Below, piece after piece: positions 33,826 to 42,389 of a stretch of DNA of 64,000 nucleotides. Location: assembly GCA_043787975.1 (NCBI GenBank), contig JAYVUK010000015.1:65885-129884 (forward strand). Reading direction: 5' to 3'. The notes beneath the pieces were generated by a model. That model had not been told where the DNA came from. It made no database searches and saw nothing but the letters and a program-made list of their open reading frames with translations. A program made the position numbers and the translations under genes. Position 1 is the first letter of the stretch; each line of letters begins with the position of its first letter. Origin of the DNA: JAPLDA01 sp043787975. GTDB taxonomy: Bacteria; Bacteroidota; Bacteroidia; AKYH767-A; 2013-40CM-41-45.

Positions 33826-36657
33826 CTATTCCACTACAATTCCGATCGCCTGGATTTCTCCTCCTTGTCTCTCAATGCTTAACAGGTACATGCCTTTTGC
33901 ATAGCTGCTCAAATCCACTTCCTGTAAATTGATGCCCTCCAGCGTTGTGCCTGGGTAGTTGATCAATACTTTCCCGGCCAGGTCCGTCACTTTTAGTATG
34001 TACTTTTCTTTCGCCTCACTGTTAAAAGAGATATTTAATTTTCCTGAAGTCGGATTCGGAAAAGCATTCATTTCAGAAGCAATGGCCGCATCGTTCGCAG
34101 TCCGACATCCCAGGTTCACTGAAACCTGAAGTGTTCTCGTCGCAGCTGCTGCTCCGCATGCGTTACTTGCAGTTACAGTGAGTGTAGCAGAAGCAACAGT
34201 TGCCGTAGTGAAATTAACGGTTGCACCGGCACCTGCGCCAACTACACTAGGCCCACCTGTAACTGACCATGCATAATTAACTCCTGCAATTGAAGGAACT
34301 GAATAGGCAACCGATGACTGACTCTTGCAAACGGATGTTGCTCCATTGATTGCTCCGGGCTGACTGGGACGCGCTGTCACGGTTTGACAACGTGCAACGC
34401 TTGTTCCGCAAATATTGTTTGCCGTGACACAGATATTTCCTAATGCAGTGAATGTTGAACCGAAGTTAACTGTGATCGACGAAGTGCCATTCCCGGAAAC
34501 GATGGTTACACCTGCAGGTGCAGTCCATGTATACGATATTTCGCCTGATACGGCAGCTACACTATAAATAACATTCGACTGGTTACAAACATTTGAAGCA
34601 GGTCCGCTTATAACACCGGGTTGAGCCGGAGCAGAACGAACAACTATCACTCTCGCAGGCCCATCACCGCAACCATTGCTTCCATGCACACTTACATTGC
34701 CCGATACAAATCCAGGTGGGAATGTAATATTCACACTGAAGACATTACCTGCTGTAGTATATGGATTGCTGATACCATTAATCAGTGAACCTACAGGAGC
34801 TATCCAGGTAATTGAACTGGCACCATTGAACGGAGTCACTGAATATGTCGAAGTACTTCCTCCGCATATTCCAACAATCGGGAATATCGCCAACTGAGGT
34901 TGGCTTGAAAGAACACCATATACATTGAGCACATTTTCACCGCTTATTCCTGAGCAACTGGCACCATAGACTCTAACCTGACCGCTTGCAAAACCTGCAA
35001 CAACGTTCACTGTAATAGACGTGGTGCCTTGTCCACTTGCAATCGCAAGACCTGCTCCCGAAACCGTCCATATATAGGATGTTGTATTTGCAATAGGAGG
35101 AATTGAATACACCACTGTGGTTGGTCCGCAGACACCAACAGACGGACCGGAAGGAGCAGCAGGAAATGCAGGTCTTCCAGTAACAACGGGAACAGGAATG
35201 CAACTCAATGCACTTGTGCCGCAACCGTTGATTGCAGAAACACAAATAAATCCACCGGAATATCCTGTATTGAAATTAACGGAAATTGAATTTGCAGTTG
35301 AAGAACCTGTTGCTCCTGTAGGCAAGAACCAATGATATGATACACCCGGTACATTTGTAACACTATATATAACACCTGATTGCCCTTTACATGCAGCGGC
35401 CGGACCTGCAATGGAACCCGGCTGTGCGGGAGATGTTCCGGTATTTGAAATTGATGCGATCGCCGTTCCTGTGCAACCGTTATAATCTGTTATAATTACT
35501 ATATAGTTTCCGGCTGCAAGACCGGTTGCTGTTTGTGTTGTTTGTACCGGAGACGTATTCCATACGTATGAAACGTAAGTTCCGCTTCCACCGACTGGCG
35601 TCACAGTAGCTGTCCCGGTTGATAATCCACACGTAGTCTGAGTTACCGTGATTGTTCCTTCAACTTTATCAGGTTCGTTGAGATGCACGTTTCCTGATGT
35701 TCCTGTACAACCGCTATTATCGGTTACAACAAACGCATAATCTCCAGCACCGTACCCACAAAGTTGCCCTGTTCCATTGGTGTAAATACCACTGCCCCCG
35801 GTTGCTGATACATCCAGACAGGTTGAATAACCATAGCATTCTATGGGCGATGCTGCTGTTGCATGAACAACCATTAGCGATGGTTCAGTTATGTTAAACG
35901 AATTCATAACAGTCAACCCATTCGCATCGGTTACAGTTACAATATATACTCCCTGCGAACCACTTATGCTCTGGGAAGTCGCTCCATTATTCCATGTATA
36001 CGTATATGGAGATATTCCTCCATTAACGGAGAGATGTATACTTCCATCATTGCCACCAAAACAAGCTACGTTTACTATCGTTGGAGTCAACGCAAAAGGA
36101 CAGCTTGCAACTCTGAATGAAGGGGAAATAACAGTGCATCCGTCAGAATTACCTACAGTCACTGAATAATTACCAGCCTGCAAAGCAAGATAGCTTATAG
36201 CCGTCGCTCCGGGAATATCCAGATAATCCTTCTGCCATTGATACGATGTAATTGTTCCACTGCCTGGTGTTGAAGAAGCTGCAGATAAAACTGAAGGATT
36301 AGAACCACAGAAAACACTGTCACCTGAAATACTAGCAGTAGGACACTGTGATGGCCGCCCTCCCGTGTAAGCATGAAATCTTCCGCAACCGGCAGAAAGA
36401 TCGGTTCTGAATCCTGGCGACAGCTTAATGTAATGCGCCGCTTTAAAATCCACACGCACACCACCTGTCACACGCACCGAAGCAGGGCATGTATCGTGTG
36501 TTGTGATTGTACCCGGACTGAAATATACATGGCTCGTATTAAGCAGCTGGTTATCCAAAAGTATATCCTGCCCATGTACTTGTAAAAAAAGGAAACAGAA
36601 AAAAAAAGTCGTAAGAAGAAATACTCTTGAGACTATGTATACGTTATTTTTTATCAT
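33826..36657 (-). CDS. Large SprB/PKD-repeat T9SS surface protein
   Basis: A 943-residue protein. Signal peptide to about residue 29. Residues about 33-105 match a coathanger-stack type module (VDFKAAHYIKLSPGFRTDLS). Then two to three SprB-type repeats (about 190-400: FGGNDGSIHLSVNGGISPYTY is the clearest) and at least five PKD-like modules (about 414-850) with the theme PGxIxGP..C....YSV....Y.W..P.G and NxCGxS. The tail from MNAFPNPTSGKL is a type A sorting domain. SprB-type proteins are gliding adhesins in flavobacteria; gliding here is not implied. The stop-to-start distance to the upstream S74 gene is 11 bases, so they share an mRNA. Confidence 0.9.
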   Translation of the reverse strand: MIKNNVYIVSRVFLLTTFFFCFLFLQVHGQDILLDNQLLNTSHVYFSPGTITTHDTCPASVRVTGGVRVDFKAAHYIKLSPGFRTDLSAGCGRFHAYTGGRPSQCPTASISGDSVFCGSNPSVLSAASSTPGSGTITSYQWQKDYLDIPGATAISYLALQAGNYSVTVGNSDGCTVISPSFRVASCPFALTPTIVNVACFGGNDGSIHLSVNGGISPYTYTWNNGATSQSISGSQGVYIVTVTDANGLTVMNSFNITEPSLMVVHATAASPIECYGYSTCLDVSATGGSGIYTNGTGQLCGYGAGDYAFVVTDNSGCTGTSGNVHLNEPDKVEGTITVTQTTCGLSTGTATVTPVGGSGTYVSYVWNTSPVQTTQTATGLAAGNYIVIITDYNGCTGTAIASISNTGTSPAQPGSIAGPAAACKGQSGVIYSVTNVPGVSYHWFLPTGATGSSTANSISVNFNTGYSGGFICVSAINGCGTSALSCIPVPVVTGRPAFPAAPSGPSVGVCGPTTVVYSIPPIANTTSYIWTVSGAGLAIASGQGTTSITVNVVAGFASGQVRVYGASCSGISGENVLNVYGVLSSQPQLAIFPIVGICGGSTSTYSVTPFNGASSITWIAPVGSLINGISNPYTTAGNVFSVNITFPPGFVSGNVSVHGSNGCGDGPARVIVVRSAPAQPGVISGPASNVCNQSNVIYSVAAVSGEISYTWTAPAGVTIVSGNGTSSITVNFGSTFTALGNICVTANNICGTSVARCQTVTARPSQPGAINGATSVCKSQSSVAYSVPSIAGVNYAWSVTGGPSVVGAGAGATVNFTTATVASATLTVTASNACGAAAATRTLQVSVNLGCRTANDAAIASEMNAFPNPTSGKLNISFNSEAKEKYILKVTDLAGKVLINYPGTTLEGINLQEVDLSSYAKGMYLLSIERQGGEIQAIGIVVE

Positions 36658-36668
36658 GACTATATACG

Positions 36669-38318
36669 TTAGTATTTTTTAGTACTCATCCTTTTCACAT
36701 CTTCTTTCAATTTCTGATTTTCGTCACTTAATTTTTCAATATTTTTATTCATGACTATAATGTACCGGTATAGTTCTTCTATTTTTTCCATCTGCTTTGC
36801 CTGCATTTGTCCAACATTGATTCCTCCTGCTTTTCCAATTTCATTGGAAGAAGGAATTCCCGGAAGATGCCTATTGGCAGAAATATAATCTCCTATTTCT
36901 TCAAGCGGCGCCAATTGATGAGTTGATTCAAATACATAATCCGGCCACGCACTGTCAGGACAGGCAACTATAACTTCTCTGAAACCTGCCTTCAGACTGT
37001 CAACAATAAACCCGTAACCGGAAGGAATCACATTCGTTCCAATGGCCACGCCAACACCATTGTCAAATATTCTGCTGTTACATAAAGAACCCGCACCTGT
37101 CACTTTGGGAAGATAATTAGTAACGAGCGTGCAGGAAGTTGAAACACCGGATGTCGACAGGTGTGACACAATGCTGTCAAGTTGTTTGATCCCTGCAATG
37201 GCAATCGGAATAATACCTGTGTAATTAAGACTTAGATAAGAGGAACTTGCAGAAACCACATTCCCCATTGAGTCAGTTGCTTCAGCGTAATTCACTGTAT
37301 CCACTAAACCCGGTAAAACATTACGGATATCCTGGGCAATGAAACCATACTGGTGTTCTGTAGGCAGGCCCAGATAAGGATAATCATCCACTCTGAAGTC
37401 GAATGATCTCGGGTTCAGTTGATGTATAATCGTTAACGGATTAGAAATAGCACTTACATTCTGTTTAAGAATTGAATCGCTTACAAGTTTTAAAGAAGTC
37501 ATAAAACCTTTCCCGTTTATATTCACATCGCCATCAAAATAACCCGCCCAACTCCTACAAAAATAAGTTCGTCTGTTCGGAACAACCCTAAAGTAACCAG
37601 CGATGCTGCTGTTTCCGAAAATAAAACCGGAGTTAGAATAAACTTCTCCCTTAATGGCAAATTTTGTATTGCATGCCGAAGGATTAATCCTGGAATAAAT
37701 ACCGTTTCGTTGTCCCGCTACCACATCCAGCAAAGCCGTATTGCTTCCCAATGCAGCAGGTGCAGTTGTTCCAATGCCCACTTCACCGGTATTCAATATT
37801 CTCATCTTCTCTGTATTCTGGGTAAATATTCTGAGCGGATCTGTAATGTTTCCTCTCATTCCTATAATATTGTTTGGTGAAACAGGAGATCCTCCTGCGC
37901 CTGATAACGAATTCCCACCCACAGCCCAAAAATGACAACTGTTATCACAACAACCCACTACCTCGAACGTGCATGAAGTGCCTGTTTCAGTAGCTGTACT
38001 GAGTACTACACTGTAGTGACCAATTGGCAACGGTGTAGAAGGAGTGTATGTAAACCCAACGATTGAAGATGAAACTACATCATAAGGTACAGGATTAAAA
38101 TCTCTGTATACGGTCCAGGTGAATGTACCTGTTCCATAACATCCGGGAAGATCCGATGTAAAAAAAAGTGGCGTGCCAGAACAGACCGTTGCGTTGTCTA
38201 CCTGATTGTTGCTCGCATCAAGAACATGTGTAACAATATTCGGACAGGCATTTAAATTGGAATTGCCAAGAGCGAGCGTGCAAACAACAATCAGAATAAA
38301 TTGTTTAATTTTTTTCAT
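36669..38318 (-). CDS. Tail-fibre-like protein with S74 intramolecular chaperone domain
   Basis: A 549-residue secreted protein. Signal peptide ends about residue 24 (NLNACP). N-terminal Ig-like domain (about 25-125), then a beta-helix-like region with TEKMRILNTGEVGIGTTAP. The Peptidase_S74 / endosialidase chaperone starts at about residue 275 (LKLVSDSILKQNVSAISNP) with HQYGFIAQDIRNVLPGLV and SLNYTGIIPIAIAGIKQLD. The last 45 residues (about 500-549) form a coiled coil. In phage spikes this domain trimerises and then cleaves itself off; in Bacteroidota it occurs on cellular secreted proteins. No phage genes surround it. It sits between the haem-site protein and the SprB-like gene on the same strand. 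Confidence 0.88.
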   Translation of the reverse strand: MKKIKQFILIVVCTLALGNSNLNACPNIVTHVLDASNNQVDNATVCSGTPLFFTSDLPGCYGTGTFTWTVYRDFNPVPYDVVSSSIVGFTYTPSTPLPIGHYSVVLSTATETGTSCTFEVVGCCDNSCHFWAVGGNSLSGAGGSPVSPNNIIGMRGNITDPLRIFTQNTEKMRILNTGEVGIGTTAPAALGSNTALLDVVAGQRNGIYSRINPSACNTKFAIKGEVYSNSGFIFGNSSIAGYFRVVPNRRTYFCRSWAGYFDGDVNINGKGFMTSLKLVSDSILKQNVSAISNPLTIIHQLNPRSFDFRVDDYPYLGLPTEHQYGFIAQDIRNVLPGLVDTVNYAEATDSMGNVVSASSSYLSLNYTGIIPIAIAGIKQLDSIVSHLSTSGVSTSCTLVTNYLPKVTGAGSLCNSRIFDNGVGVAIGTNVIPSGYGFIVDSLKAGFREVIVACPDSAWPDYVFESTHQLAPLEEIGDYISANRHLPGIPSSNEIGKAGGINVGQMQAKQMEKIEELYRYIIVMNKNIEKLSDENQKLKEDVKRMSTKKY

Positions 38319-38397
38319 GTCTATAATTTTTAATTTATTTTTAATTTATTTTCTGAGAAATATTCAGTGTCTAAACTCGCTTGAGTATTTTTTTATC

Positions 38398-41300
38398 TTA
38401 TTGATCACAGTTAAATATATCAAAGCCACGTTGTGCTAAAAACTTCCTCATCTCTTCCGGTCTATGCGGTGCTTCACTCTGCCAGAATTTTTGATATGTA
38501 AGCTGTGCATGCGGCATATGTCGTGTACTTGCATAGTCACAGACATCTCCGGTCATGGATCCCAAATACTGAATAAATTTCGTTTTTGTATCCCACCAAA
38601 TACCCGGATTTGTACTCCGTGCTATATGACATGACCTGCATGAGGGTGCAACGACATCCAGGTAAAACTGACTTGGAACAATATCGTTTGCAGCTGATAC
38701 ATGATTATAATTTTCAGGCGTGTTATTATTCCATGAATCTTCCGCTGCTGTTCCGGCGGGAGAAACAACTGCATTGTCAATAAATGCCTGCCCCGGCACA
38801 GCAGGTTGATTGGCGTAAGATGCATTGATAAAATCTCTAATGGCCTGTGTCTTTTGCACAGACAAAACAGCATTGTTCAGTTTCCTGATATTCTCTTCCT
38901 GGTTGTTACGTGTGTATCCTGTGGCAGTGGAATACCAAAATGATTTGGCATCAAACGGTAAAAAGTTTGGCATATCAGGAGTGTTCGCAGGATTATTAAA
39001 ATAGTTTTGCAGATCAGCAGGATGGGGATAATCATTTGTATAACTCAGTATGGCGCCACCATGACAATTGATACAAAGTCCCGGTACAAATTTGGCCGGG
39101 TTTTGATCCAATTGTACACTGCGAAGTAAGAAACCATTATTGGTATCAAAAACGTAAAACTTAGTAACATTTACTCCGCCAGGTACAATCGGAGAATACT
39201 CCATACATACAGTCGCAAGAGCGTTGGTTTTATTTATTGCATCGACATCATTGGTGAAATTTGTAACGTAGAAGGAAGAGGTTCCATTAAACGTTTTCTG
39301 ATGCATGTCTCTCCAAAATCCCAGATCACCGGCATTAAGGTACTTGGCATTGATATCACCGGTTCCATCATCCGGATGAATTGCATTCGGGACTCCGCAA
39401 TCCCTGCAGTTGACATACCCATTTTTATCTTTCCATTCATTAAAAGTAATCGTGTGCGGAATAGGATTTGTAGCACATGTATAACCATATGCGCCTATTG
39501 CCTGATAGTAATTATCACACTCAAAAGCAACATTTTGCTCCAAAGGGGCATTTTGCTCCAGTGTCAAAAAATCAGTCGTATGAAAATCAAATGGTCCTCC
39601 GTTCGGAAGCATATTTAGTTTGACAGCGGTGAGATCATACACAGGTCCTGGCATGTGAGGAGGAATACTTGCCGATCCGGGAATAACCGGTCCGGTCTGA
39701 ACATTCAGTGTGTTAATCACAATTGGATGTATCCCGTTACGAATTACCTGGATGGTAATAGTGGTATTCGAAGGCAAGTTGACAATCGGAAAACCATTGG
39801 TAAGATCGTGTGACTGTATATTCGATTCGATTTCGTATGTCTGAATTATTCCTCCTGTTGCTTGCGGAACAAAAAGTTTTATAGATACCGGATCGGGAAT
39901 AGTAGTAACCGAATTAGCTGGATTATTTAATAGAACGATATACGTTCCGGTATTAAACTCAAGGTCTGCGCTAAGAAACGAAAACCGGTTCGTAATGCCT
40001 TTGTAAAAATTTCCACTCTTATTAGCAATACCAATATTTTCCCACAAACCTGTTGATTCATTATAATCATAAAGAGAAATACTTTTCGGAGATTTTTTCA
40101 GTTGAGATGATGATACGGGTAAACTTAATTCCGCTCTTGCCGTGTTTGCAAGATTATACTTGATCGAAGGATTACTTTTGTTACGTATCTGTACATCAAC
40201 GGCTGCAAAACTTTCCAACCTTACATTCTTGCCATCCCTTACACCTCCCAAATTACCAGGCATTTGTGAACTTGCTTTAGCTATGTCTACGGAACGCAAT
40301 GAAACAAAAACAGGTACAGTGACTACTGCTCCTACAGAATCTACAATTGAGTTATGCGGAATTAACAGATGAGCCGGACTGCGCTTCGATTTAGCTTCAT
40401 TAAACTTTGTGTATTTATCCGGCCGTTCAGTAATGGAAATATCCAACGCAGGATCAAAAATCTCTGTAGTCGTCCCCACCAATTCGTATACTTTATCAAT
40501 GGCATCGTTCGAAAATATTTTAGAGCAAAGTGAAAAACCCGGACTCACTACGTTGAGTACATACCGTTCTTCACCATTTTCAGGAACCTTAAAATTGAAA
40601 TATCCTTGCTTGTCAGTTTTTGTTTTATATTTTCCATTCACCGTTATAATTGCATTTGCAATCTTCGCTACACCACCCATGTTAGAAACAGTACCGGAAA
40701 AATTAACCGTTCCATCTCCACCGACAATATCATAGTTCCTGTAATCGACACCACCTAAACTGTCAAACACAAAGAGGCTCATCTCATACCTCCCATTCAC
40801 AGAAGGTAATTGCCATTGTATTTCGGCAGTATCCTTCGATTTAAATCCCGGAAAATTTCCTGACGGAATCCATTTGTAATGCAACTTGTTTTTCGAGTCG
40901 GTTGTTACATCAGCAGCCAGCTGTACTTTATTTCCCGCTCTGCATCGAAGCAGTGCTCTGCCTGAATCATTGTACGCTACGACAGACTGAATTCGTGGCG
41001 AGGAATTCGCAAAAGTCAGATCAATTTGATTCTGTCCATTGAGAGATGCAGAAACTTCCGCCTGCTGGCATGTTGCAGTTATCCTTCCTTTGTCTGCAGG
41101 ATGAATTCCGGCTAACACATAATATCCTTCCGTGTTGCAAACAGACTGCATGGAAACATTCGTTTCAACATGTATCTGCGTGTGTATATCAATATCATAC
41201 ACCTTTTGATTGTAATATCCGGCTCTGCCGTCTTTTAAGAGTACAACTCCCCATATGTAATCCTTCGTTCCTAAATTTATTTTTAACGGGCCCGGATAAT

Positions 41301-41658
41301 TATCAGAATAAACAATATTAAAATCATAACTTGAAACAACATACCCTTCCTTGCTCAAGCCTATTTTATATTTCCCGGGTTTCAGTTTTTTTGTACAGTA
41401 GTTTCCATCAATTTTTGTCAGCACTTCATCTTTTAATGTTCCCGTCTCATCCTGAATGGATACTTTAATACCCGGCAAATAGATTTGTTTTCTCTTTCCA
41501 TTTTTGGTGATTACTTCCGTGTACACACTTCCACGGATACCTCCTTCTTTTGTTTGCATTCCATCATTATTCGTGTAGCCGGTATTTAAAATTACAATAC
41601 ATACGATGACAAAAAACATCGCAATTACTAATTGAAATTTTTTCATTATCTTTTTCAT
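38398..41658 (-). CDS. Multidomain secreted protein with two c-type haem sites
   Basis: A 1086-residue protein with an N-terminal hydrophobic export segment (about 8-28). Two carboxypeptidase-regulatory domains (about 38-115 and 318-385; PGIKVSIQDETGTLKDEVLT and DKQGYFNFKVPENGE) flank a PKD-like module. A long beta region follows. The C-terminal third has two CxxCH haem-c motifs: CINCH at about 862-866 and CRSCH at about 1005-1009, plus conserved Met/His (ASTRHMPHAQL) as possible axial ligands. This suggests periplasmic or surface electron transfer or a haem-bearing enzyme; no match to a named cytochrome. No T9SS domain is visible. It heads a minus-strand cluster with the S74 and SprB-like genes, 79 bases upstream of the former. 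Confidence 0.82.
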   Translation of the reverse strand: MKKIMKKFQLVIAMFFVIVCIVILNTGYTNNDGMQTKEGGIRGSVYTEVITKNGKRKQIYLPGIKVSIQDETGTLKDEVLTKIDGNYCTKKLKPGKYKIGLSKEGYVVSSYDFNIVYSDNYPGPLKINLGTKDYIWGVVLLKDGRAGYYNQKVYDIDIHTQIHVETNVSMQSVCNTEGYYVLAGIHPADKGRITATCQQAEVSASLNGQNQIDLTFANSSPRIQSVVAYNDSGRALLRCRAGNKVQLAADVTTDSKNKLHYKWIPSGNFPGFKSKDTAEIQWQLPSVNGRYEMSLFVFDSLGGVDYRNYDIVGGDGTVNFSGTVSNMGGVAKIANAIITVNGKYKTKTDKQGYFNFKVPENGEERYVLNVVSPGFSLCSKIFSNDAIDKVYELVGTTTEIFDPALDISITERPDKYTKFNEAKSKRSPAHLLIPHNSIVDSVGAVVTVPVFVSLRSVDIAKASSQMPGNLGGVRDGKNVRLESFAAVDVQIRNKSNPSIKYNLANTARAELSLPVSSSQLKKSPKSISLYDYNESTGLWENIGIANKSGNFYKGITNRFSFLSADLEFNTGTYIVLLNNPANSVTTIPDPVSIKLFVPQATGGIIQTYEIESNIQSHDLTNGFPIVNLPSNTTITIQVIRNGIHPIVINTLNVQTGPVIPGSASIPPHMPGPVYDLTAVKLNMLPNGGPFDFHTTDFLTLEQNAPLEQNVAFECDNYYQAIGAYGYTCATNPIPHTITFNEWKDKNGYVNCRDCGVPNAIHPDDGTGDINAKYLNAGDLGFWRDMHQKTFNGTSSFYVTNFTNDVDAINKTNALATVCMEYSPIVPGGVNVTKFYVFDTNNGFLLRSVQLDQNPAKFVPGLCINCHGGAILSYTNDYPHPADLQNYFNNPANTPDMPNFLPFDAKSFWYSTATGYTRNNQEENIRKLNNAVLSVQKTQAIRDFINASYANQPAVPGQAFIDNAVVSPAGTAAEDSWNNNTPENYNHVSAANDIVPSQFYLDVVAPSCRSCHIARSTNPGIWWDTKTKFIQYLGSMTGDVCDYASTRHMPHAQLTYQKFWQSEAPHRPEEMRKFLAQRGFDIFNCDQ

Positions 41659-42029
41659 AGGCTGGCAAAACTTAGAAACTGAAAAATAATTAAACCCACT
41701 TTTATAACTGTAAACTTCTTTCAGTGAAAGTATGCATGTGTTGCACCACTTTCAAAGATGATTTTCACTTAATAACAAACCAAACCACTTACAAGTGGGT
41801 GAATATAACGATGTTTATTAATAATAACCTAGTAAATAGTTAACATTGAATTTATTATTAACTTAAAGAGAAAATACTAAAGGATGCAGTCAACATATAA
41901 ATGAAAGGAAAAGAATGAAGGGAAAAAAAGTCTTAATTATTCCTCAATCGTCACGCAGCAGAAAATAATTGCAGATTTTTTTTACTTTTGCAGCCCGCTT
42001 CTTTGGAAGTTAATTCAGAAAAAACTATT
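41659..42029. other. AT-rich intergenic region before the tRNA genes
   Basis: It holds a small hairpin CCACTT-ac-AAGTGG (41785-41798 region), several A/T runs and a -7-like TACTTTTG at 41983-41990, 40 bases before the first tRNA, which may drive the tRNA pair. No open frame longer than about 20 codons resembles a gene. Confidence 0.5.
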
Positions 42030-42109
42030 GCCCAGGTGGCGAAATTGGCAGACGCACCACTTTGAGGGGGTGGCGGGCAACCGTACGAGTTCGACTCTCG
42101 TCCTGGGCA
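42030..42109 (+). tRNA. tRNA-Leu (GAG)
   Basis: Acceptor stem GCCCAGG / CCTGGGC (42030-42036 with 42102-42108), discriminator A, D arm GCGAAATTGGCAGACGC, anticodon arm CCACT-TTGAGGG-GGTGG with anticodon GAG, class II variable arm CGG-GCAA-CCG, and T arm with GTTCGAC. CCA is not encoded. Reads CUC/CUU leucine codons. Confidence 0.95.
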
Positions 42110-42118
42110 CAAACTAAT

Positions 42119-42217
42119 TTGAAAATGAATTAATTTGATAATTTGATAATTAAGAATGCGCTATCGCTTATTTATTTACCAATTATCAAATTATCTCATT
42201 GGCTAATTATCAAATTG
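42119..42217. repeat. Word-repeat element between two tRNA genes (ATAATTTG / CAAATTAT words)
   Basis: AATTTGATAATTTGATAATT (from about 42131) is answered by AATTATCAAATTATC and AATTATCAAATTG, ending 4 bases before the second tRNA. The arms can pair, so the tRNA precursor spacer may fold. Confidence 0.8.
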
Positions 42218-42220
42218 CCC

Positions 42221-42304
42221 GCCCGCATGGCGAAATTGGCAAACGTTGCGGTCTCAGAAGCCGTTGGAGTTATATCCTTGTGAGTTCGACTCTCACTGCG
42301 GGCA
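42221..42304 (+). tRNA. tRNA-Leu (CAG)
   Basis: Acceptor stem GCCCGCA / TGCGGGC (42221-42227 with 42297-42303), discriminator A, D arm GCGAAATTGGCAAACGT, anticodon arm GCGGT-CTCAGAA-GCCGT with anticodon CAG, long variable arm, T arm GTTCGAC. No encoded CCA. Reads CUG. In tandem with the GAG isoacceptor, probably one precursor. Confidence 0.95.
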
Positions 42305-42305
42305 C

Positions 42306-42389
42306 AGTTATAAATTATTAATTGTGAATGATGCATTATAAATTTATCCGGAACCCATTCATAATTTATAATTCAGCATTTATAATTTT
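42306..42389. repeat. Word-repeat element (TTATAAATT / AATTTATAA words)
   Basis: TTATAAATTATTAATTGTGA on the left and CATAATTTATAATTCAGCAT on the right of a short GC-containing spacer. It lies between the tRNA-Leu(CAG) gene and the convergent S9 peptidase stop codon. Confidence 0.7.

Noticed and set aside
36669..38318. Prophage tail-fibre gene
   Set aside because: The S74 domain is shared with phage, but the protein has a signal peptide and all neighbours are cellular secreted proteins; no other phage gene is seen.
41917..41970. Short frame MKGKKVLIIPQSS before the tRNA genes
   Set aside because: Only 16 codons in AT-rich sequence, no support as a gene.
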